DNA of 64,000 bases from Pontibacter vulgaris (lineage in GTDB: Bacteria > Bacteroidota > Bacteroidia > Cytophagales > Hymenobacteraceae): assembly GCF_022758145.1 (NCBI RefSeq), contig NZ_JAJVDH010000002.1, positions 930,001-994,000 of the forward strand, read 5' to 3'. The notes below the pieces were generated by a model. The model had not been told where the DNA came from and did no database searches. It saw only the letters and a list, made by a program, of their open reading frames with translations. Positions 55,340 through 63,064 of the stretch are shown piece by piece (position 1 is the stretch's first letter; the number at the start of each line of letters is the position of its first letter). Both the position numbers and the translations under genes were made by a program.

Positions 55340-56257
55340 TTGAAACAAAATCATACGTTGTACTTCCGCCTGAACCGGCTTTTTTATACTTGCCTGCTGC
55401 TACTGTTGCTGGCCTGTAACGGTAAAAAGCAGGAGCCGGCTACAGGGCAAGTTATAGTTTTTAGAGATGATCTGGGGCGCGAACTCAAACTACAGCACCA
55501 GCCAAAACGCGTGATGGCATTTTCCCCGGCCATGACCGAAATGCTATTCGCTATTTGCGATACCGCTACCATTATTGCCAGAACTCCCCAATGCGATTAC
55601 CCTACTCAAGTAGTAACCAAACCTATTGTCAGTAACTACCCTGTAGATTACGAACAGGTGCTGGCGCTGAAGCCGGATCTTATTTTCTCGAGTGAAGGCA
55701 TTGTTCCGATGGAAGTAGTAGAGAAATTGAAAGAGCTTGGCGTGCCGGTATACATACAGAAGTATAGAACGGTAGAGGATGTTTTTAAAGGAATGGAAGC
55801 TATTGGTAAGATCATGGGGCGGGAGCAACAGGCAAATCATCTGGCAGATTCGCTTAGGCAGCAGGTGAAACAATTAGAGCAACGCCACAAAGGGCAAGCC
55901 AGGCCGCAGCAGGTACTCGCCATCACCTGGACCGACCCGATCTATGTATATGGTCAGAACACCATCCTGACGGACAAGCTACACATACTTGGGGCACAGA
56001 ATGCTGTTCAGGAAGTTTTCGACCAACCATACCCGGCACTTACCCGCGAGTACATACTTAAGCTGAACCCTAATGTGCTGTTAGGAGGTTCACCTGAAAA
56101 ACTGGAGCAGACTTTCTTCAGCCAATACCCGGAACTGCGCAAAATAAAAGCTTACCAGAACCACCGTATATATGCTGTAACAGGCAACCTGATGGAGCGT
56201 CCCGGCCCGCGCGTGGTAGAATCTATACTTGAACTGGAGCGTTTACTATACCCATGA
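55340..56257 (+). CDS. ABC transporter substrate-binding lipoprotein (cobalamin/iron type)
   Basis: 305 residues. The signal ends in a lipobox LLLAC with C26. The type III periplasmic-binding fold follows: RVMAFSPAMTEMLFAI, then NYPVDYEQVLALKPDLIFS, a long central helix (REQQANHLADSLRQQVKQLEQR) and ALTREYILKLNPNVLLGG. This is the BtuF/FecB group, binding B12, heme or siderophores. Start is TTG at 55340, as no upstream ATG is in frame. Only 90 bases separate it from the divergent rfaD, which leaves no room for a cobalamin riboswitch. It overlaps the permease gene by 4 bases. Confidence 0.88.
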   Translation: MKQNHTLYFRLNRLFYTCLLLLLLACNGKKQEPATGQVIVFRDDLGRELKLQHQPKRVMAFSPAMTEMLFAICDTATIIARTPQCDYPTQVVTKPIVSNYPVDYEQVLALKPDLIFSSEGIVPMEVVEKLKELGVPVYIQKYRTVEDVFKGMEAIGKIMGREQQANHLADSLRQQVKQLEQRHKGQARPQQVLAITWTDPIYVYGQNTILTDKLHILGAQNAVQEVFDQPYPALTREYILKLNPNVLLGGSPEKLEQTFFSQYPELRKIKAYQNHRIYAVTGNLMERPGPRVVESILELERLLYP

Positions 56258-57261
56258 GCAGAACTTTATACTTTATAGTTGCGCTGCTGCTTATACTTAT
56301 AGTATTGGTGCTTGGGCTGCAGGTTGGCTCTTTTGATACCGGGCTGGCAAGTATAGCCGATGCTTTTTTTAACTATAACCCCGACAATACCATACACTAT
56401 GCTATTGTGCACCTGCGCCTGCCGCGTTTGTTGCTGGCCCTGGTAGTTGGTGCGTCGCTGGCCTTTTGTGGGTATTTAATGCAGGCGATGGTAAACAATG
56501 CTCTGGCCGATCCATACTTGCTGGGTACCGCTTCGGGAGCATCGTTGGGTGCTGTGTTGGTATTCTTTGGGTTTGTAGATGTCGCAATAGCTGGTTTTTA
56601 TATGCCTCCGGTTTTTGCTTTGCTCGGTGCTTTTATAGTTACGCTGGTGGTGGTAAGGCTTGGTTACCGGAAACGGCAGCTTATTCCGGCACAGCTACTG
56701 CTGGCTGGCGTTGCTATCAGCTCGCTGGCTACAGCTATAGTTGGTTTGCTCACTTTTCTTTCCGATTCGGAGGGTAAACTGAAAGCGGTTATTTTCTGGT
56801 CGATGGGGAGTTTTGAACGGGCCAGCTGGAGCTTGTTGCCTTATCCGGCAGCGGCACTTATACTTGCACTTATACTTTTTGCTTTTCTGCAAAAGCAATT
56901 AAACATACTTTTATTAGGGGCCGACCGGGCACAGGCGCTGGGTGTGCAGGTGGTAAAAACACGCTGGGCTATACTTGCCACAGTGTCGGTGGTTACCGGC
57001 TTTGCCGTTGCTACCTCAGGCCCGATAGGTTTTGTAGGTCTTATTGTTCCACATGTAACACGCGCGCTCATGGGGACAACCGGAAAATCGAATCTGCTTT
57101 TTTGTGCATTTACCGGTGGTTTATTTATGCTCCTCTGTGATTTACTTTCCAGAGTAATTTATCCGCCGGCAGGCCTGCCAATTGGCATCATAACATCGTT
57201 CTTTGGTGTTCCTTTCTTTGTATATTTGCTGTCCAGAAAGAATTATAAGTTTAGCAGTTAA
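56254..57261 (+). CDS. FecCD-family ABC transporter permease
   Basis: 335 residues, about ten helices. Family signatures: LRLPRLLLALVVGASLAFCGYLMQAMVNNALADPYLLGTASGA near the start, GPIGFVGLIVPHVTRALMG near the end and LPIGIITSFFGVPFFVYLLSRK at the C-terminus. It imports what the upstream binding protein captures. No ATPase gene is next to it; the next gene is a pterin-synthase-like enzyme that starts directly after the stop. Confidence 0.92.
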   Translation: MSRTLYFIVALLLILIVLVLGLQVGSFDTGLASIADAFFNYNPDNTIHYAIVHLRLPRLLLALVVGASLAFCGYLMQAMVNNALADPYLLGTASGASLGAVLVFFGFVDVAIAGFYMPPVFALLGAFIVTLVVVRLGYRKRQLIPAQLLLAGVAISSLATAIVGLLTFLSDSEGKLKAVIFWSMGSFERASWSLLPYPAAALILALILFAFLQKQLNILLLGADRAQALGVQVVKTRWAILATVSVVTGFAVATSGPIGFVGLIVPHVTRALMGTTGKSNLLFCAFTGGLFMLLCDLLSRVIYPPAGLPIGIITSFFGVPFFVYLLSRKNYKFSS

Positions 57262-57678
57262 ATGATTTACGTAAGCAGATTAGAGCATTTCAATGCGGCC
57301 CACAAGCTGCACAACCCGAATTGGTCGTTGGCGAAGAATAAGGAGATTTTCGGGCCATGTGCCAATGTGAACTGGCATGGCCACAATTATGAGCTGATCG
57401 TGACCGTAAAAGGTAAACCAGACCCGGAAACCGGCTTTGTAATAGACCTGAAAAAATTAAGTACCCTCATCCGCGAAAACATCATTGATAAGGTTGACCA
57501 CAAAAACCTGAACATGGATGTGCCTTTTATGGAAGATAAACTGGCCAGCACCGAAAACCTGGTGATCGAGTTCTGGAAAATTCTGGAGCCTAAGATCTCT
57601 GAAATTTCGAGTGCCAAACTGCACAGTTTGAAATTATATGAAACCCCACGTAACTACGTAGAGTATTTCGGCGAATAA
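57262..57678 (+). CDS. 6-pyruvoyl-tetrahydropterin synthase / QueD family enzyme
   Basis: 138 residues, the normal length. Zinc ligands are H14 (HFNAAHKLH), H39 and H41 (NWHGHNY), with the probable catalytic Cys33 in GPCANVNWHGH. Later motifs are TGFVIDLKKLS, DHKNLN and STENLVIEFW. The family includes QueD (6-carboxytetrahydropterin synthase of queuosine synthesis) and PTPS. The C-x3-H spacing is seen in QueD and some PTPS, so I leave the symbol open. It begins on the base after the permease stop, and lpxB follows at 57 bases. Confidence 0.9.
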   Translation: MIYVSRLEHFNAAHKLHNPNWSLAKNKEIFGPCANVNWHGHNYELIVTVKGKPDPETGFVIDLKKLSTLIRENIIDKVDHKNLNMDVPFMEDKLASTENLVIEFWKILEPKISEISSAKLHSLKLYETPRNYVEYFGE

Positions 57679-57735
57679 GCAACAGCATTTCTTTTCCTTT
57701 TTCCAACGTTGCGTCCTTAACCGGAGATTAACCGC

Positions 57736-58851
57736 ATGAAATATTATATAATAGCCGGCGAGCGTTCAGGCGATCTGCACGCCTCAAACCTTATTAAGCA
57801 GCTTCGGCTTAAAGACCCTGATGCTGAGATCAGAGGCTGGGGCGGCGACATGATGCAGGAGGCTGGTATGGAGCTGGTAAAACATTACCAGGAACTTGCC
57901 TTCATGGGGTTTGCGGAGGTTTTCAAAAACCTGTTCAAGATATTTCGTTTCCTGAAAGAGTGTAAAGCCGATATTAAAGCTTTTAACCCGGATGTGGTCA
58001 TTCTGGTTGATTATGCCGGCTTTAACATGCGCATCGCCAAATTTGCCAAAGCCCGGGGCTTGAAAGTTTTTTACTATATCTCTCCCAAAATCTGGGCCTG
58101 GAACCAGGGCCGTGCGCACAAGATCAAAAAGTATGTAGACCGCATGTTCGTGATCATGCCTTTTGAGGAAGAGTTCTATGGCCGCTACAACTATAAAGTA
58201 GATTACATTGGCAATCCCGTAAACGATTCTGTTTCAGACCATGTGGCATGCTCTGATTTCAGGGCCAGGAACAGGCTTTATAATAACAAACCCATAATTG
58301 CTATACTTCCGGGTAGCCGCCGTCAGGAAATTGAGAACATGCTGCACGTAATGCTGAGTGTGTTGCCCTCTTTCCGTGATTACCAGTTTGTGGTGGCCGG
58401 GGTTTCCAACTTCTCTAAAGAGTATTACGAGGAGTATAACAAAGACAAAAACATTAAAATAGTTTATGACCAGACCTATGATCTGCTGGCCCACTCAAAA
58501 GCTGCGCTGGTAACATCGGGTACGGCTACTTTAGAAACAGCCTTGTTTAATGTGCCGCAGGTAGTTTGCTATAAAACGAGTGCCATCTCTTATTATATAG
58601 GTAAGCAGGTAATAAAAGTGCCATACATTTCGCTTGTAAACCTGATTGCCAACAAGCCGGTAGTTACCGAACTTATACAGGATGATTTTACACCGAAAAA
58701 GATCGTGGCTGAGCTGAAGCAGATCTTGTTTGATAAATACTTCCTGAAAAAGCAGCTGGATGGCTATGCCCTGGTGCGCCAGAAAATAGGGGAGTACCGC
58801 ACTGCCGAGCGCGCTGCAGAACTGATGGTTGGTTATCTGAACGAAAAATAA
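57736..58851 (+). CDS. lpxB: Lipid-A-disaccharide synthase
   Basis: 371 residues, GT19 family. The N-terminus KYYIIAGERSGDLHASNLI and the segment GGDMMQEAGMELV with ELAFMGFAEV are the family signature. YYISPKIWAWNQGRAHKIKKYVD, LPGSRRQEI and GTATLETALFNVPQVV (nucleotide-sugar part) complete it. It joins UDP-2,3-diacylglucosamine to lipid X, giving the disaccharide of lipid A on the inner membrane. It is the last gene before a strong terminator. Confidence 0.96.
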   Translation: MKYYIIAGERSGDLHASNLIKQLRLKDPDAEIRGWGGDMMQEAGMELVKHYQELAFMGFAEVFKNLFKIFRFLKECKADIKAFNPDVVILVDYAGFNMRIAKFAKARGLKVFYYISPKIWAWNQGRAHKIKKYVDRMFVIMPFEEEFYGRYNYKVDYIGNPVNDSVSDHVACSDFRARNRLYNNKPIIAILPGSRRQEIENMLHVMLSVLPSFRDYQFVVAGVSNFSKEYYEEYNKDKNIKIVYDQTYDLLAHSKAALVTSGTATLETALFNVPQVVCYKTSAISYYIGKQVIKVPYISLVNLIANKPVVTELIQDDFTPKKIVAELKQILFDKYFLKKQLDGYALVRQKIGEYRTAERAAELMVGYLNEK

Positions 58852-58856
58852 AAAGT

Positions 58857-58910
58857 ATAAAGTATAAAAAAAGCCCCGGCACAACTGCCGGGGCTTTTTT
58901 TATACTTTAT
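58857..58910. terminator. 24-bp perfect bidirectional terminator with AAGTATA arms
   Basis: Arms at 58857-58880 and 58887-58910 are complementary without mismatch, with a 6-base loop. The inner part is the GC stem GCCCCGGC/GCCGGGGC with 7-base A and T runs. The outer part is AAAGTAT and its inverted copy ATACTTT. It lies between convergent lpxB and clpX and can terminate both. Confidence 0.93.
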
Positions 58911-58923
58911 GATCTATAATTAC

Positions 58924-60147
58924 TTAAGCAACACGCAGCTGCTTTAGCGTAGATTTATCAAATTTTTCACGGGCATATTCGCCGGTTATCAGTAATTCGT
59001 GTGTGCCTTCTTCAGACGGAAGCTCAAACATAGCATCTGTCATGATACCTTCGCAGATAGAACGCAGACCACGGGCACCTAACTTATACTCTGCTGCTTT
59101 CTCTACAATGTAGTTCAGGGCATCGTCGTCGAAGGTAAGTGTAATGTTTTCCATCTCGAACAGGCGCTTGTACTGCTTTACGATAGAGTTCTTCGGCTCT
59201 AGCAAGATCAGGCGTAGTGTTTCCTTGTCAAGCGGATCTAAGTGGGTAAGCACTGGTAAGCGACCAATAAGTTCTGGTATCAGACCAAAGTTTTTCAGGT
59301 CTTGTGCCGTCAGGTATTTCAGGAAGTTTTCTTTTTCTTCTTCCTCGTCCATTTTAGATTTAGAGAAACCTATAGGGCGTGTATTCAGACGGTTCTTAAT
59401 CAGTCTGTCTATTCCAACAAAGGCACCACCGCAAATAAACAGGATGTTCTCAGTGTTAACCGTGATCATTTTCTGCTCAGGGTGCTTGCGGCCACCTTGT
59501 GGCGGTACGTTTACTACAGTACCTTCCAGTAATTTAAGAAGTGCTTGCTGTACGCCTTCGCCGCTCACGTCGCGGGTAATAGATGGGTTATCGCTCTTGC
59601 GAGCAATTTTATCAATTTCATCAATGTATACAATGCCACGCTCTGCCGCTTCTACATTGTAGTCGGCAGCCTGTAGCAAACGGGTAAGTATACTTTCCAC
59701 ATCTTCGCCCACATAGCCAGCCTCAGTAAGTACAGTTGCATCGGCAATACAGAATGGCACCTGCAGGATGCCGGCCATCATACGGGCAAGGTATGTTTTA
59801 CCTGTACCGGTTTCACCTACCATAATAATGTTCGACTTCTCGATCACAACATCGCTGTCATTGGTGTCCTGCATCAGGCGTTTGTAGTGGTTGTAAACAG
59901 CCACCGACATTACCTTCTTCGCTTCATCCTGGCCTACCACAAACTGATCAAGGTATTCCTTCATCTGCTTCGGTTTCATCAGGTTGAATTTAGGCGTACG
60001 GCTACTGGCGCGTATCTTATTCTCCTCGTTCAGAATTTGCTGCGCCTGTCCGATACAACGGTCACATATATGTGCGTTTATACCGGATATCATCACCGAT
60101 ACGTCTTTCTTGTTTTTGCCGCAAAAAGAGCAAGTAATTTCAGCCAT
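58924..60147 (-). CDS. clpX: ATP-dependent Clp protease ATP-binding subunit ClpX
   Basis: 407 residues from the ATG at 60147 ([12 protein letters not shown]). An upstream in-frame codon at 60201 would add 18 residues, but a TACCTTTG -7 box at 60199-60206 overlaps it. Zinc-binding cysteines are C6/C9 and C28/C31; Walker A is GETGTGKT (111-118), Walker B DEID (176-179), with a YVGEDVE pore loop and an IGF loop near IGFSKSK. ClpX unfolds proteins and feeds ClpP, which is encoded just upstream on the same strand. Confidence 0.97.
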   Translation of the reverse strand: MAEITCSFCGKNKKDVSVMISGINAHICDRCIGQAQQILNEENKIRASSRTPKFNLMKPKQMKEYLDQFVVGQDEAKKVMSVAVYNHYKRLMQDTNDSDVVIEKSNIIMVGETGTGKTYLARMMAGILQVPFCIADATVLTEAGYVGEDVESILTRLLQAADYNVEAAERGIVYIDEIDKIARKSDNPSITRDVSGEGVQQALLKLLEGTVVNVPPQGGRKHPEQKMITVNTENILFICGGAFVGIDRLIKNRLNTRPIGFSKSKMDEEEEKENFLKYLTAQDLKNFGLIPELIGRLPVLTHLDPLDKETLRLILLEPKNSIVKQYKRLFEMENITLTFDDDALNYIVEKAAEYKLGARGLRSICEGIMTDAMFELPSEEGTHELLITGEYAREKFDKSTLKQLRVA

Positions 60148-60498
60148 AAAAAGATTGGTCCTGCGTTGTCCGGGTCTCAGTTGGTAAGACCTCTGAAACA
60201 AAGGTACAAAATTGAAAAGTTATAAAAGCAGAAAATTTTTTAGGACTATGTTAATATACAGCGCAAAACTAACTATAAATTTTAAAATATAAATTAATCT
60301 ATTTTTGCATAACTAATTGACATTTAGATTGTTGTAAGTTTATGATTTCCACATTGGCTTGTTGATAAATTTCTTGCAGTTTTTCACTTTTTATTAAAAG
60401 CAGAAGGAGCAAAGGATGGTTAAAGTATAAAAATAAAGCCCGCTCCGTGTTTCCGGGGCGGGCTTTAGATAAGTATAAGCTTAAAGCTTTAGCGAACC
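60148..60498. other. 351-base region between clpP and clpX
   Basis: It holds the clpP terminator (60435-60466) and, near clpX, a TACCTTTG -7 box (minus strand, 60199-60206) without a clear -33 TTTG at 19 bases. The middle, 60230-60430, is AT-rich with no supported frame. ClpX thus seems to have its own promoter rather than being read from clpP. Confidence 0.6.
60435..60466 (-). terminator. Terminator of clpP
   Basis: AAAGCCCGC...CCG (60435-60447) pairs with CGG...GCGGGCTTT (60453-60466) with one mismatch. On the minus strand it is followed by ATTTTTATAC. It lies about 30 bases past the clpP stop. Confidence 0.85.
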
Positions 60499-61197
60499 TT
60501 ATGCCTTTTTGCGTGTCAGTACTTCATCAATCAGGCCATACTCTTTCGCTTCATCTGCTTTCATCCAGTAATCACGGTCTGAGTTGTCGTAGATATCCTG
60601 GTAAGATTTACCTGAATGCTCAGCTAAGATTTCATAAAGCTCTTTCTTTAGTTTCAGGATCTCGCGCGCTGTAATCTCTATGTCAGAAGCCTGGCCTTGC
60701 GTACCGCCCATTGGCTGGTGAATCATAACACGGGCGTGCGGCAGGGCAGAACGCTTGTTCTTAGCGCCACCTGCTAATAGCACAGCACCCATAGAAGCTG
60801 CCAAACCTGTACAGATAGTAGCCACATCCGGGCTTACATACTGCATGGTATCATAAATACCCAAGCCGGCATATACAGAACCACCCGGGCTGTTAATGTA
60901 CAACAGGATGTCTTTCTTCGCATCAGCAGACTCCAGGAACAGAAGCTGAGCTGTAATAATGTTTGCTATAAAATCATCTACCTGCGTTCCCAGGAAAATG
61001 ATACGGTCCATGATCAGGCGGGAGAATACGTCAATCTCGCGGAAGTTCGTAGGGCGTTCTTCAATTACAGAACGGGTCATGCTTTCTATAGTATGCATGG
61101 CTCTGCTCTCTACATGATGAATATACTGGTCTACACCCAGGCTGCTCATGCCCTGGCCTTTTACAGCAAATTTCCGGAACTCGTCTTTGTTAAACAT
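60499..61197 (-). CDS. clpP: ATP-dependent Clp protease proteolytic subunit ClpP
   Basis: 232 residues. Catalytic Ser135 lies in LAASMGA, His160 in MIHQPMGG, and the Asp is probably D209 in SDRDYW. The [19 protein letters not shown] segment forms the handle. The N-terminus is about 25 residues longer than E. coli ClpP, consistent with a propeptide. Forms a 14-mer peptidase with ClpX. Upstream gene on the same strand is tig. Confidence 0.97.
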   Translation of the reverse strand: MFNKDEFRKFAVKGQGMSSLGVDQYIHHVESRAMHTIESMTRSVIEERPTNFREIDVFSRLIMDRIIFLGTQVDDFIANIITAQLLFLESADAKKDILLYINSPGGSVYAGLGIYDTMQYVSPDVATICTGLAASMGAVLLAGGAKNKRSALPHARVMIHQPMGGTQGQASDIEITAREILKLKKELYEILAEHSGKSYQDIYDNSDRDYWMKADEAKEYGLIDEVLTRKKA

Positions 61198-61221
61198 ATC
61201 GTGTTTATTTTACGGTTTAGT

Positions 61222-61252
61222 CAAAAATAAAAAAGTCCTTTAATAATTTAAA
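61222..61252 (-). promoter_or_regulatory. Possible promoter of clpP
   Basis: On the minus strand TATTTTTG (61222-61229) fits TAnnTTTG, and 19 bases upstream the -33 position reads TTTA, one mismatch from TTTG. It overlaps the tig terminator, which would let clpP be read separately from tig. The A/T-rich context raises the chance of a random match. Confidence 0.45.
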
Positions 61253-61260
61253 GGACTTTT
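61231..61260 (-). terminator. Terminator between tig and clpP
   Basis: AAAAGTCCTTTA (61231-61242) pairs with TAAAGGACTTTT (61249-61260); a T run follows on the minus strand. It lies 26 bases past the tig stop and 33 before the clpP start. Confidence 0.82.
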
Positions 61261-61286
61261 TTGAAAGTATATAAGCTAATCGCTCT

Positions 61287-62609
61287 TTAGAACGATAGAT
61301 TTCTGAAGTCCTCTGCAGAGATGGTCTTCTCTACAACAGTCATCTTTTCTTTAAGTTTAGCGAGCACCTTCTCAGCCAGCAGTTGCTCGTACTCATTAAT
61401 ATAATTACGGCCATTATCCTGGCTCAGGTATTGGTTTGCATAGTTGTTCATGCTCTCAACCAGTTCTTCCGGTATTTCAGGCATGTTAAACTGCGCCAGC
61501 ATTTTCTCTTTAGTAGAGGCTACAACTTCTTCGTTGCTTACTTTTAGCTCGTTTTCTTCTACAACCTTGTTCTTGATCATAGACCACTTCAGCTCACGCA
61601 GGTACTTATCAAAGTTTTCCTCGATCTGCTCAGTAGTTAAACGTCCTTCGTTCGTAACTTGTAGCCAACGCTTAAAGAATTCAGTTGGAAGCTCAACATC
61701 TACGTTGTCAACCAGCGTGTCAATTACGTTACGGCTCAGCAGGTTATCAGCTTCGCGATCGTAGTTTTCCTTGATCGTTTCACGGATCTTGGCATCAAGC
61801 TCTTCTTCTGATTTTACTTCATCCTTTCCGAAAAGCTTGTCGAAAAGCTCCTGGTTCAGTTCTGCAGCTTCAGTACGGTTGATCTTTTCTACAGTAAATT
61901 CAAACTCACCGTTCAGTTCAGCAGCCATATCTTTGCTTAGGCCGGTTACGTGTGCCAGGGCAGCGTTATCATCGCCAAAAGTTTTACGGATATCGAAGCG
62001 GATAACATCGCCGGCTTTTACACCAACAAATTTATCCTGGCCTTCTACTACGCGGCTTGTAGGAATAAGGGTTTTAGACTCGAATTCGCCATCTACTGCC
62101 TTCAGCTCACCTGAGATAAAGTCGCCTTGCTCAGAAGTTTCCGGGTTGATGGTTTTACCGAACTGGCGCTTTATGTTCTCATACGCCTCGTCAATCGTTT
62201 TCTGGTCTAACTCAACAGTGTACCCCTCTACGCTTTTATCAAGCGGAAGGTTAATTTCAGGTAGAAGGCCTACTGCATAGTTAAACTCAAAGCTCTTCTG
62301 GTTGTCCCAGTCAATCTCGGCTTGGTTAGGCTCCGGAAGTGGCTCGCCCAGCAGCTTTACATCATTATCTTTAATGTACTTAGAGATTTCGTCCTGAAGC
62401 AATTTGTTGATCTGCTCTACCAGGATGCTCTTGCCATACATTTTTTTAACAAGACCTGCAGGCACCTTACCAGGTCTGAAGCCTTTTATCTGGGCCTTTT
62501 TGCTGTATTCCTTTACCTGCTGGTCTACCTTCGGTGCGTAATCTCCCTCTTCCAGTACAACCTTCAGTTGCGCGTTGGTGCTGTCGGTTTGGTTTAATGT
62601 AATATTCAA
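61287..62609 (-). CDS. tig: Trigger factor (ribosome-associated chaperone)
   Basis: 440 residues. The N-terminal ribosome-binding domain contains the signature loop GFRPGKVPAGLVKKMYGKSI; the central part (about 150-240) corresponds to the peptidyl-prolyl isomerase region, but it is poorly conserved in bacteroidetal forms. The C-terminal helical arms (EELDAKIRETIKENYDREADNLLSRNVIDTLVD...) follow. The start appears to be TTG at 62609, since MNITLN is the usual bacteroidetal opening and no ATG is in frame nearby. It is the first of the tig-clpP-clpX block, downstream of tRNA-Leu. Confidence 0.95.
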   Translation of the reverse strand: MNITLNQTDSTNAQLKVVLEEGDYAPKVDQQVKEYSKKAQIKGFRPGKVPAGLVKKMYGKSILVEQINKLLQDEISKYIKDNDVKLLGEPLPEPNQAEIDWDNQKSFEFNYAVGLLPEINLPLDKSVEGYTVELDQKTIDEAYENIKRQFGKTINPETSEQGDFISGELKAVDGEFESKTLIPTSRVVEGQDKFVGVKAGDVIRFDIRKTFGDDNAALAHVTGLSKDMAAELNGEFEFTVEKINRTEAAELNQELFDKLFGKDEVKSEEELDAKIRETIKENYDREADNLLSRNVIDTLVDNVDVELPTEFFKRWLQVTNEGRLTTEQIEENFDKYLRELKWSMIKNKVVEENELKVSNEEVVASTKEKMLAQFNMPEIPEELVESMNNYANQYLSQDNGRNYINEYEQLLAEKVLAKLKEKMTVVEKTISAEDFRNLSF

Positions 62610-62642
62610 AGCTACTAAATTTTAGTATGAAACATCATGTAA

Positions 62643-62678
62643 AAACAAACCCCCAACATCGCTGTTGAGGGTTCGTTT
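62643..62678 (-). terminator. Terminator of tRNA-Leu, with G-U pairs
   Basis: Arms at 62643-62658 and 62663-62678 pair over 16 positions. Two positions mismatch in plus-strand RNA but become G-U pairs when read from the minus strand, which supports function for the leftward tRNA transcript. Loop of 4 bases, then a T/A-rich tail. Confidence 0.78.
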
Positions 62679-62683
62679 ATGTG

Positions 62684-62765
62684 TGCGGATGGAGGGACTC
62701 GAACCCCCATGCCTCGCAGCGCTAGATCCTAAGTCTAGTGCGTCTACCAATTTCGCCACATCCGC
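62684..62765 (-). tRNA. tRNA-Leu (anticodon UAG)
   Basis: 82 bases on the minus strand. The acceptor stem is GCGGATG/CATCCGC with discriminator A; the D-arm has AATTGGTAGA; the anticodon stem CTAGA/TCTAG encloses CTTAGGA, giving UAG, which reads CUA and, by wobble, other CUN codons; the T-arm has TTCGAGT. The long variable arm is that of a class II tRNA. CCA is not encoded. No integrated element is seen at its 3' end. Confidence 0.96.
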
Positions 62766-63064
62766 GTGGTGTTGTTTGTAATGATGATGCAAAATTAAGC
62801 ACAGGAATTATATTTGCAATAGCTGAGCGCAAAAAAAGTGAAATATTTTTCATCTTTTTTTCGCGGTATTCTAGTGGTGTAAGTATAAGATATTGATAGT
62901 TAGAAGGTAAAGGTGCATAAACAGTAAAGTATGGAATGCAAAGTATAATCAGTTATATTTGAACCTAAGAATACCTGTGCCTGATTTATACTTATATATA
63001 AGTATAGCCGGCATTTGGTGTTGGCTCCGGGAGCCCCCTTTATACTTCTCTTATTATAGTTACT
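62766..63064. other. Divergent intergenic region between tRNA-Leu and the RelA/SpoT gene
   Basis: About 300 bases with promoters at both ends: leftward as listed, and rightward a TATATTTG at 62954-62961 with a weak -33 (ATGG). AGTATA/TATACT occurs at least six times (near 62881, 62942, 62988, 63001 and 63042). No supported frame. Confidence 0.55.
62790..62820 (-). promoter_or_regulatory. Promoter of tRNA-Leu
   Basis: On the minus strand TAATTTTG (62790-62797) matches TAnnTTTG, and at exactly 19 bases upstream ATTG (62817-62820) matches three of four -33 bases. Start expected near 62783, about 18 bases before the mature tRNA. Confidence 0.7.

Noticed and set aside
59144-59662. 172-residue frame antisense to clpX, and a similar one at 61771-62280 antisense to tig
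   Set aside because: Ser/Arg-rich products caused by codon structure of the sense genes; no supporting context.
62607-62614. TAGCTTTG (minus strand) as a -7 promoter box for tig
   Set aside because: It overlaps the inferred TTG start, so transcription would begin inside the gene, and no -33 partner at 19 bases was found.
62684-62765. tRNA-Leu as an integration site for a mobile element
   Set aside because: No integrase and no direct repeat of the tRNA 3' end nearby; its terminator and promoter are intact.
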